Shown: positions 61,354 through 64,000 of the stretch, one piece after another
Position numbering within the stretch: the stretch's first letter is position 1
Layout: every line of letters starts with the position of its first letter
NCBI GenBank assembly: GCA_018857735.1
Contig: JABMCL010001683.1
Location: 666,001-730,000 of the forward strand
From: Alviniconcha marisindica
Lineage: Eukaryota; Mollusca; Gastropoda; Provannidae
Length of the DNA stretch: 64,000 nt
Direction of reading: 5' to 3'
Translations under genes and position numbers: made by a program
Notes under the pieces: model-generated
What the model was told of the DNA's origin: nothing
Database searches by the model: none
What the model saw: the letters and a program-made list of their open reading frames with translations, nothing else

Positions 61354-63232
61354 GCATATAGTCATTTGTGTTTGAACAATGCTGTCTACAAGTGTTGATG
61401 TGTACATTATTTGTTAGTTTTATCACCCTGATATAACCGTCATGGTTGAGTGGGGATCAAAAATTACTCCCTGTTAGTTTTTATGTTAAATTGATAATAA
61501 TCTTTAGCTGAATGTTCCTCTGTTATGTTTGTATTGTTCAGAATTTTGAAATGCAGGGCAGGCATTTACAAATTTCTATTACAGAGGGAACTAAAATTCT
61601 TATTGCTGTAGCACAAAAAATTTTGATAGCTGGCCTGGGCACTAAAAATCTGATTGTGGGACGCACTAAAATTCGAATTGCTGGGGCACTAAAAATTGCT
61701 GGGGCACTAAAATTCTGATAGCTGATGTAGCTCTAAAGTCTGCTGCAGTACTTTATGCAAACCGACATGCAGCATGTGGATGTGCAGATATTAGTGTCAC
61801 ATATAAATATTATTACAATTACAATAATTGTAAAACAGCTGTTATACCACATATATCTGATTGTCACTTTGTCCTAATGTCTCAAAATAAAACTAATGTT
61901 AAAAAAGAACTTTACAAAAAGAATTTATAAACCAAGCACAGGATGATGTCAAATAAATGATCATGACAATAATGAGGATGCCCATTTCTACAGCACGTGA
62001 TTCCATTAACCGTAATGCTCTGTGTGGTGGAATAAAAGGTTAAAAAAAAAAAAATCCTTAATGCACAGAAAATCTATAAAGAAACTAAAACAGGACTAGG
62101 ACTACAGCAGTGGCCTGCTGACCAGGTGTAGCATTACCTCACACATGCTACAGCAGTGGCCTGCTGACCAGATGTGGCACTATTTCACGCATGCTACAGC
62201 AGTGGCCTGCTGACCAGGTGTGGCGTTACCTCACGCATGCTACAGCAGTGGCCTGCTGACCAGGTGTGGCGTTACCTCACGCATGCTACAACAGTGGCCT
62301 GCTGACCAGATGTGGCACTACTTCACGCATGCTACAGCAGTGGCCTGCTGACCAGATGTGGCACTACTTCACGCATGCTCTCCAGGCTACACAAGTACCA
62401 CAAGTACTGGCCACCACACTGGCAAGAAGCGATGGAACAATGCGTTGTTGGGCAGAAAAGAGAAGCGACTCACAGTCCTGGCCAGCAAAAACTCCTGGAA
62501 CACTTGGCGAGGGTTGCTGTCGTCCAGTAGCAGAATTGAGCACAGGATCTCAGCCATTTTCTGAGGAAGAAAACAAAACCAACAAGGTTTGTTACTTTGC
62601 ATGGCCAAACACCCCGACTGTGTGCCTAGATACAGAGAGTCACAGCAGTGTCAGCATATATGCATGCCTACTTTATTTGAACTTGTGACATACTTGATCC
62701 AAAAGGCTAATCAACTTTAAGAAGTACAGGGTGTAAATGGTTTTATATTTCCACCAAATACACTTTAACAAGTACAGACTGTAAATGGTTTTATATTTCC
62801 ATCAAATACACTTTAACAAGTACAGGGTGTAAATGGTTTTATATTTCCACCAAATACAATCAGGCACATAATTCAGAAAGTCTGTAATGAATTAGCAAAT
62901 CACAGATTTTGTGGACGGCCACCTTTACAGATATTTTTCACATTTCTTTGCTGATAATGACATCCTATCAAACTAAGCGTGGTTGCAAACTGATCAACTA
63001 TTCAGCAAGGCCGTCAGACAAATGGACATACTGACCATATGAGCCCCCACTGTGACCTTGACCTTGAAGACAGCCTAGCAATCGTTTTACAGGGCACTCC
63101 AGCTGATGTGTCTTTAATATAACTTGGGCTTTTAGCACAGAAATGGAACACATGTCTAGTGAAAACACAGATGCCATCACAAACCTGGTCGGAAAAGGTG
63201 CCGTCTGTATCTGCCAGCAGCGATCTGCAGCC
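36472..63232 (-). CDS. COG1: COG1, conserved oligomeric Golgi complex subunit 1 (21 exons; N-terminus outside window)
   Basis: COG1 is a peripheral cytosolic subunit of the COG tethering complex. The complex captures retrograde intra-Golgi vesicles and keeps glycosylation enzymes in place; COG1 links lobe A (COG2-4) to lobe B through COG8 (family knowledge). Twenty-one exons splice in matching phases to 2343 bp, 780 residues plus TGA. This equals the part of human COG1 from about residue 200 to its end (~980). Landmarks that match animal COG1 are [84 protein letters not shown], and [19 protein letters not shown] near the C-terminus. The first ~200 codons, including the N-terminal coiled coil, must lie right of 64000. 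No frameshift or internal stop is seen, so the gene looks functional. Its introns are unusually rich in tandem arrays, and several arrays duplicate the splice junctions. Confidence 0.93.
36645..37318. repeat. Minisatellite, ~38-bp unit, last COG1 intron
   Basis: About 18 units of GGGAACAGTTTAGGTGATGA then AAGCACAAAAACACCAAT. It starts about 12 bp from the acceptor of the last exon. Confidence 0.95.
37500..38165. repeat. Minisatellite, ~43-bp unit, last COG1 intron
   Basis: About 15 units of GACTGACAATTCAGATGGAT and GAAATTGCACAGTGCTGGTA. It ends within 15 bp of the donor of the 38179-38373 exon. Confidence 0.95.
38179..38373 (-). CDS. COG1: COG1 exon (penultimate), 65 codons
   Basis: It begins [40 protein letters not shown] follows, parallel to the human QEPHNILPLASSQIRFGLLP segment (recalled from memory). 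It ends [10 protein letters not shown] before donor GTGAGT. Confidence 0.92.
38540..38760 (+). repeat. Impure (CA)n
   Basis: CA-rich tract with GCACAC and CCACAC variants, intronic in COG1. Confidence 0.9.
38879..39010 (-). CDS. COG1: COG1 exon with the [12 protein letters not shown] signature
   Basis: 44 codons, phase 0 at both ends, acceptor GACTGACTGCAG and donor [26 protein letters not shown] is the most recognisable COG1 segment in the window; the human counterpart reads [12 protein letters not shown]. Confidence 0.95.
39020..40025. repeat. Minisatellite based on CACACCCACAGCACAGT
   Basis: About 55 short units of 13-24 bp (CACACCCACAGCACAGT, CACACCCACAGAACAGGG and variants). They arrange into longer irregular repeats, for example around 39420 and 39620. 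It starts next to the acceptor of the 39010 exon. Confidence 0.95.
40258..40350. repeat. ~56-bp tandem duplication
   Basis: GAAACAGCTGGCTCACCTGA and TGGGGACA occur twice (40264 and 40320). On the minus strand each copy contains CAGGTGAGCC, a perfect unused donor motif. Confidence 0.85.
40355..40482. repeat. 64-bp duplication spanning the COG1 exon end and donor
   Basis: Two copies starting GGATAGACAGAATAACTACT. Each includes AACCTCTGATTCGTCTCTCC and the last 36 nt of the 40451-40634 exon. The second donor copy is at 40386. Confidence 0.92.
40451..40634 (-). CDS. COG1: COG1 exon, 61 codons
   Basis: Acceptor GTCTCTCCAG. It encodes [20 protein letters not shown], then [20 protein letters not shown] and [14 protein letters not shown], aligning with the human LLYDLRYLNIVL region. 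The donor GTTTGA is weak. Reading through gives V-stop, so splicing must occur here or the protein is truncated. Confidence 0.88.
41045..41392. repeat. Minisatellite, 48-bp unit
   Basis: Seven copies of CAGCAAATCTGACTGCTACC and ACCTGCTGTGAAGATCAGAA. Confidence 0.96.
41560..42308. repeat. Minisatellite based on GACAGCCTGGATGACCTGCA
   Basis: Units of 19-27 bp. In the right half a ~60-bp higher-order unit (GGACCTGACATCCTGGATGA and ACAGTTTGGATGACCTGACA) repeats about five times. Confidence 0.95.
42385..42770. repeat. Minisatellite based on CCTGCCTGACGATGCCCTG
   Basis: About 20 units of 14-19 bp, arranged in ~59-bp higher-order copies (CTGGACAATGCCTGACAATG). Confidence 0.95.
43110..43465 (-). 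pseudogene. Decayed hAT-type transposase N-terminus (BED-like zinc finger)
   Basis: On the minus strand, [20 protein letters not shown] is followed, after a frame change, by [20 protein letters not shown] and IRHKD. The pattern YxPEY..W, then C-hydrophobic-AHGG.ND..RH....H, is typical of the zinc-finger start of hAT-like transposases and their domesticated relatives. The first Cys pair is missing at the frame break near 43270, and no catalytic region follows. It is a dead fragment inside a COG1 intron. Confidence 0.6.
44020..44096 (-). CDS. COG1: COG1 exon, 25 codons
   Basis: [20 protein letters not shown] then AHAFP. It corresponds to human PSWYVQSFLFSLCQEINRVG (from memory). Acceptor TGTGTTTCAG, donor GTAGGT, phase 0 in and phase 2 out. 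Confidence 0.93.
44120..44312 (+). repeat. CA/CT-rich simple repeats
   Basis: ACACAAATACACACATACA repeats, a CT stretch, then about 38 bp of pure (CA)n close to the donor of the 44327 exon. Confidence 0.9.
44327..44404 (-). CDS. COG1: COG1 exon, 26 codons
   Basis: [20 protein letters not shown] then IQVPMQ, acidic then linker-like. It matches the human WDELEIQEEAESGSS region. Acceptor TTTCTGTCAG, donor GTAATG, phase 0 at both ends. Confidence 0.92.
44470..45200. repeat. Minisatellite, 44-bp unit (with 27-bp short form)
   Basis: About 20 units of CTCTGTCCCACAGTCACCAA and CCTTTCACAAACTGTCAAGA. Short units lack the CAAGAACTG part. Confidence 0.96.
45506..45532 (+). repeat. C-rich homopolymer
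   Basis: About 18 Cs followed by CACCCCCACC, intronic in COG1. Confidence 0.9.
45862..45955 (-). CDS. COG1: COG1 exon, 31 codons
   Basis: [20 protein letters not shown] then [11 protein letters not shown]. It matches human VWSSAVVKVLIHGFTQSLLL. Acceptor CTGTCATTGCAG, donor GTAAGA, phase 2 in and phase 0 out. Confidence 0.92.
46000..46100. repeat. 24-bp tandem repeat, four copies
   Basis: AACCAAGCAACTAACTAACA repeated. Confidence 0.93.
46190..46516. repeat. 85-89-bp repeat carrying the COG1 exon end and donor, four copies
   Basis: Units hold CTCACCTGTGTGACCTTGCG and GACCATGGCCTGCCACTTAA. The rightmost copy is the real exon end (46465-46516). The decoy donors have their first intron base at 46379, 46294 and 46205. 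Confidence 0.95.
46465..46557 (-). CDS. COG1: COG1 exon, 31 codons
   Basis: [20 protein letters not shown] then [20 protein letters not shown] aligns with human AKWQEVKEVL. Acceptor ATTCTCAG, donor GTGAGT, phase 2 at both ends. Its last ~52 nt plus donor are the repeat unit of the neighbouring array. Confidence 0.9.
46760..48635. repeat. Large minisatellite, ~30-bp unit, ~55 copies
   Basis: GAACTGAGCTGGCCAGGTAA + TGTGTATACC on the left, changing to GGCCATGTGGATGTGTATAC on the right. Longer insertions (GTGAAGACAGCTGTAG, CACCACAACTGAGC) mark ~190-bp higher-order units between 46.75 and 47.40 kb. It is the longest single array seen (1.9 kb). Confidence 0.96.
48838..48880 (+). repeat. (CA)n microsatellite
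   Basis: About 20 CA dinucleotides in a COG1 intron. Confidence 0.97.
48938..49437. repeat. Minisatellite, 71-bp unit, seven copies
   Basis: Units hold ACAGAAAAGGTGAGTCTTGA and AAAGGGACTGTTTCTGACGG. TGTGAGTG on the minus strand imitates a donor, but no exon is needed here: the flanking exons join in phase. Confidence 0.96.
49527..49631 (-). CDS. COG1: COG1 exon, 35 codons
   Basis: [20 protein letters not shown] then [14 protein letters not shown], matching human VLFMARLCQSLGELCPHLKQ. Acceptor CAACTGTTTCAG, donor GTGAGT, phase 2 at both ends. The acceptor and first ~38 nt are tandemly copied upstream. Confidence 0.94.
49594..49845. repeat. 65-bp repeat carrying the COG1 acceptor and exon start, four copies
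   Basis: CAGCACTGAGCAGGTACGAG, CCACCATCAGTATTCTGAAA and CAGTTGTACAATCTACTGAA. Decoy acceptors are at 49697, 49762 and 49827, each 65 bp from the previous. Confidence 0.95.
50125..50408. repeat. Minisatellite, 39/42-bp unit, seven copies
   Basis: GACAGAAGGAAGCAACATGG and CTGACAAGGAAGACTGTAC. Being a multiple of 3, it keeps frames open on both strands. Confidence 0.95.
50508..50678. repeat. 85-bp duplication including a COG1 donor
   Basis: Two copies of GTAGAGAGATGTGGCAAAGC and GGGCCCAGCCAGCGT, ending AAGACTGGCTCACTT. The decoy donor G lies at 50593, 85 bp from the real one at 50678. Confidence 0.92.
50679..50771 (-). CDS. COG1: COG1 exon, 31 codons
   Basis: [20 protein letters not shown] then [10 protein letters not shown]. 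It starts like human IVDCIRAELQ. Acceptor CTGGGTTTCAG, donor GTGAGC, phase 2 at both ends. Confidence 0.92.
50938..51064 (+). repeat. (GA)n microsatellite
   Basis: About 62 bp of pure GA, then degenerate ACAGACAG. Confidence 0.97.
51273..51452 (-). CDS. COG1: COG1 exon, 60 codons
   Basis: [20 protein letters not shown], then [20 protein letters not shown] and TASSKALT. It aligns with human CSALDSKLKVKLDDLLAYLP and SSAFDRYADAGTVQEML. The acceptor is preceded by a pure (TG)n instead of an ordinary pyrimidine tract. Phase 2 at both ends. Confidence 0.93.
51455..51500 (+). repeat. (CA)n forming the acceptor tract of a COG1 exon
   Basis: About 22 CA dinucleotides. On the minus strand (TG)n runs directly into TGTGCAG, the acceptor of the 51452 exon. 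Confidence 0.96.
51500..51800. repeat. Degenerate ~70-bp repeat including COG1 acceptor-like copies
   Basis: Four copies of ATCATCCTCTTCATCATCC, CTGACATAxxxTGCAC and ACACATTGTCATCATAATCA. The copy at 51662-51678 is exactly CTCTGACATATGCTGC, the reverse complement of the real acceptor and exon start. Confidence 0.85.
51925..52083 (-). CDS. COG1: COG1 exon, 53 codons
   Basis: [20 protein letters not shown], then [20 protein letters not shown] and AFTPAVH. FLWSE is identical to the human segment. Acceptor TCCTCCTCACAG, donor GTAAAC. Its acceptor is the template of the array at 52084-52520. Confidence 0.94.
52064..52520. repeat. 41-bp repeat carrying the COG1 acceptor and exon start, ~12 copies
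   Basis: ACTTCATACACCATGGAACT then GTGAGGAGGAAAAGTAGTGT. Each unit contains, on the minus strand, TTTTCCTCCTCACAG plus the first 19 nt of the exon. Some units lack three or four bases of GGAGGA. Confidence 0.97.
52744..52838 (-). CDS. COG1: COG1 exon, 31 codons
   Basis: [20 protein letters not shown] then [11 protein letters not shown]. Acceptor TGTGTGTTTGAAG (AAG rather than CAG), donor GTAGGC. Phase 0 in and phase 2 out agree with both neighbours. Confidence 0.87.
52903..53012 (+). repeat. Impure (GT)n
   Basis: GT repeats with TATG and TTGTG interruptions. Confidence 0.95.
53090..53345. repeat. TCA-rich ~66-bp repeat carrying the COG1 exon end and donor
   Basis: Units of CATCAAACTGCCCTCACCTT, GACCCTGTCA and (TCA)n. 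The copy at 53320-53345 is the real end of the 53334 exon. Decoy donors are near 53267, 53201 and 53135, the last two imperfect. Confidence 0.88.
53334..53438 (-). CDS. COG1: COG1 exon, 35 codons
   Basis: [20 protein letters not shown] then [22 protein letters not shown] corresponds to human KPLLFWE. Acceptor CTTGTGTTTCAG, donor GTGAGG, phase 0 at both ends. Both of its splice sites are repeated in the adjacent arrays. Confidence 0.94.
53413..54045. repeat. 74-bp repeat carrying the COG1 acceptor and exon start, nine copies
   Basis: CACTCTGAAACACAAGGCAT, GTGTCATCATGCACACCTCA and CACCTGGCTCCACTCACAAC. Decoy acceptor positions step by exactly 74 from 53439 to 54031 (eight decoys). Confidence 0.97.
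54725..55022. repeat. Minisatellite, 37-bp unit, eight copies
   Basis: CAAACCTCAGCACAAAGATT then GTCTATTCTACACAATG. Confidence 0.96.
55154..55259 (-). CDS. COG1: COG1 exon, 35 codons
   Basis: [20 protein letters not shown] then [15 protein letters not shown], close to human DIKNGITNLLMYVKSMKGLA. Acceptor CCCTATGTGTAAACAG, donor GTATGT, phase 2 in and phase 0 out. Confidence 0.94.
55231..55738. repeat. Repeat carrying the COG1 acceptor and exon start, ~7 full or truncated copies
   Basis: CCTGACCTCACATCCTGCAG, ACACCTGTTTACACATAGGG and CAAAAAGAATAATCATGT. Full decoy acceptors are at 55455, 55520, 55641 and 55706. Truncated copies near 55300, 55345 and 55580 lack the CTGTTTAC part. Confidence 0.93.
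55860..56003. repeat. ~40-bp repeat, four copies
   Basis: ACAACAACAACAAAAGAGTA then TCACTTCACATCTTTCAACA. Confidence 0.93.
56107..56188 (-). CDS. COG1: COG1 exon, 26 codons
   Basis: Joined with the previous exon it reads [20 protein letters not shown] then [19 protein letters not shown] corresponds to human EFQPTLRT. Acceptor GGTGTGTGCAG, donor GTATGT, phase 1 in and phase 2 out. Confidence 0.92.
56198..57060. repeat. Minisatellite based on CTCTGTCACACCAACAGTCA
   Basis: About 42 units of 19-22 bp with many small indels toward the right. It starts about 10 bp from the exon acceptor. Confidence 0.95.
57061..58205. repeat. Minisatellite, 24-bp unit
   Basis: About 48 units of TTTGTATCACCCACAATGGC + TCTG, with small indels on the left and AATGGTTCT variants on the right. 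It joins the preceding array at 57060-57100. Confidence 0.96.
58429..58491 (-). CDS. COG1: COG1 exon, 21 codons
   Basis: [20 protein letters not shown]. It precedes EFRPSLRT as in human KHLPASIVEFQPTLRT. Acceptor TGTGTGTTGCAG, donor GTAAGG, phase 1 at both ends. Confidence 0.88.
58493..60048. repeat. Minisatellite, 38-bp unit changing to 19-bp units
   Basis: About 30 copies of GCTGATTGCAACACCCACAG + TGGATTGTAACACTGA(A/C)(G/A), then from ~59.7 kb simple AACACCAACAGCTGATTGC and GGCAACACTGACAGCTGA units. It abuts the acceptor of the 58491 exon, and its first units share GCTG(A)TTGCAACAC with it. Confidence 0.96.
60500..60562 (-). CDS. COG1: COG1 exon, 21 codons
   Basis: [20 protein letters not shown]. 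It corresponds to the human CGLLFSTLETI region. Acceptor GCTGTGTTTCAG, donor GTCAGT, phase 1 at both ends. Confidence 0.87.
60755..60975. repeat. ~55-bp repeat, five copies
   Basis: TCAGACTGTCAAGGCCACA and AATGGCTGACCATTCCCCA. Confidence 0.93.
61038..61179 (-). CDS. COG1: COG1 exon, 47 codons
   Basis: [20 protein letters not shown] then [20 protein letters not shown]. It aligns with human IKAQICSLVELLATTLKQAH. Acceptor CGTTGATTTGCAG, donor GTGCCA, phase 0 in and phase 1 out. The donor choice rests on the phase needed by the next exon. Confidence 0.9.
61280..61352 (+). repeat. (GT)n microsatellite
   Basis: About 36 GT dinucleotides in a COG1 intron. Confidence 0.98.
61421..61462 (-). repeat. 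Dispersed repeat tail (copy 4, diverged)
   Basis: CCTGATATAACCGTCATGGT then TGAGTGGGGATCAAAAATTA, a mutated copy of the tail at 34159. Confidence 0.5.
61590..61725. repeat. Degenerate short repeat
   Basis: GGGCACTAAAAATTCTGATT-like units, about five copies of 20-40 bp. Confidence 0.7.
62105..62392. repeat. Minisatellite, 46-bp unit, six copies
   Basis: TACAGCAGTGGCCTGCTGAC then CAGGTGTGGCGTTACCTCAC. Confidence 0.96.
62474..62560 (-). CDS. COG1: COG1 exon, 29 codons
   Basis: [20 protein letters not shown] then FQEFLLART. It is very close to human VAEALCSIMLLEESSPRQAL. Acceptor TTTTCTTCCTCAG, donor GTGAGT, phase 0 at both ends. Confidence 0.95.
62715..62868. repeat. ~57-bp repeat, three copies
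   Basis: ACAAGTACAGGGTGTAAATG, GTTTTATATTTCCACCAAAT and ACACTTTA. Confidence 0.93.
63185..63232 (-). CDS. COG1: COG1 exon, most 5' exon visible (16 codons)
   Basis: [16 protein letters not shown]. It aligns with human SKMLLKCQGVSDQ directly before the AEALCSI block. Acceptor TTTTTCTTTTGTTCAG, donor GTTTGT, phase 0 at both ends. The preceding coding exons lie beyond 64000. Confidence 0.85.
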
Positions 63233-63254
63233 CTGAACAAAAGAAAAACAACAA

Positions 63255-63770
63255 TATTTCAGCAATACCACACAGTACTTCAGCAATACCACACAGTACT
63301 TCAGCAATACCACACAAAATTTCAGCAATACCACACAATATTTCAGCAATAACACACAGTATTTCAGCAATACCACACAATATTTCAGCAATATCACACA
63401 GTATTTCAGCAATACCACACAGTACTTCAGCAATATCACACAGTATTTCAGCAATATCACACAGTACTTCAGTAATACCACACAGTACTTCAGCAATATC
63501 ACACAGTATTTCAGCAATACCACACAGTACTTCAGCAATATCACACAGTATTTCAGCAATACCACACAATATTTCAGCAATACCACACAGTACTTCAGCA
63601 ATACCACACAATATTTCAGCAATACCACACAATATTTCAGCAATACCACACAGTATTTCAGCAATACCACACAATATTTCAGCAATACCACACAGTACTT
63701 CAGCAATACCACACAATATTTCAGCAATACCACACATTACTTCAGCAATACCACACACTATTTCAGCAAC
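63255..63770. repeat. Minisatellite, 21-bp unit, ~24 copies
   Basis: TTCAGCAATACCACACAATA + T. As 21 is a multiple of 3, all minus frames stay open, giving false repeats of LLKYCVV and GIAEILC. Confidence 0.97.
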
Positions 63771-64000
63771 TCAAACAAAACTGTTCTTAAATTGCAACAA
63801 AGAAGTAAAAAGGCATCGTTCACAAAGCCAGTGTCAGCCAAACCACTGAAGTCTTGAACTGCCCACAGCACGTCCCACAGTAGTCAGGACACCAAGGTGG
63901 GGGTTAATGTGGGATTGCTGCTTACACTGCCTGACCATATTAACTGAGAGTTCTAACAGTTCTTAAAGTCCAGCATGTTCTAATCCAAGCACTGACCGAC
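63771..64000. other. Right-edge intron, nothing recognised
   Basis: No COG1 exon could be placed here; the missing N-terminal exons must be further right. Confidence 0.4.

Noticed and set aside
63014..63758. LLKYCVV and GIAEILC repeat proteins at the right end
   Set aside because: They are translations of a 21-bp intronic array next to a COG1 acceptor.

Overview
This is a eukaryotic, intron-rich, extremely minisatellite-rich genomic segment. The clearest gene is an animal COG1 on the minus strand. The repeats point to a lophotrochozoan, most likely a gastropod mollusc: a short dispersed tail reading TGGTTGACTGGGCGTAAAAC, a long tRNA-headed SINE, and abundant (TG)n. That taxonomic call is an inference. 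No bacterial, phage or CRISPR-like content is present.

Layout. Positions 1-105 hold part of a probable exon of an unrecognised minus-strand gene that runs off the left edge. Positions 876-29519 hold eight phase-consistent exons of a plus-strand gene. It encodes a long, mostly disordered Ser/Pro/Lys-rich protein that I do not recognise; its coding sequence ends with TGA at 29517-29519. Positions 29520-36471 separate two convergent (tail-to-tail) genes and hold the presumed 3' UTRs, a foldback transposon with a 12-bp target duplication, a strongly G-rich minisatellite and microsatellites. Positions 36472-63232 hold 21 minus-strand exons of COG1. They encode the C-terminal ~780 residues of a protein that is ~980 residues in human (from memory). 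All exon phases join and the stop codon is present; the N-terminal ~200 codons lie beyond the right edge.

Roughly 25 kb of the 64 kb is tandem repeat by my own summing of intervals. Almost every intron carries one or more arrays with units of about 17-95 bp. Because many units are multiples of 3, or simply lack stops, they create long open frames that are not genes.

Most notable observation. In COG1 at least eight intron-exon junctions have themselves been tandemly duplicated. The array next to the exon is built of copies of the real splice site plus 15-50 nt of the adjoining exon, so the true site is one of 2 to 12 near-identical candidates. I did not find an obviously new enzyme system or operon. 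The junction-spanning arrays, a three-part higher-order repeat behind a ~97-nt poly-T run, the foldback element and a decayed hAT-type transposase fragment are the items most worth checking.
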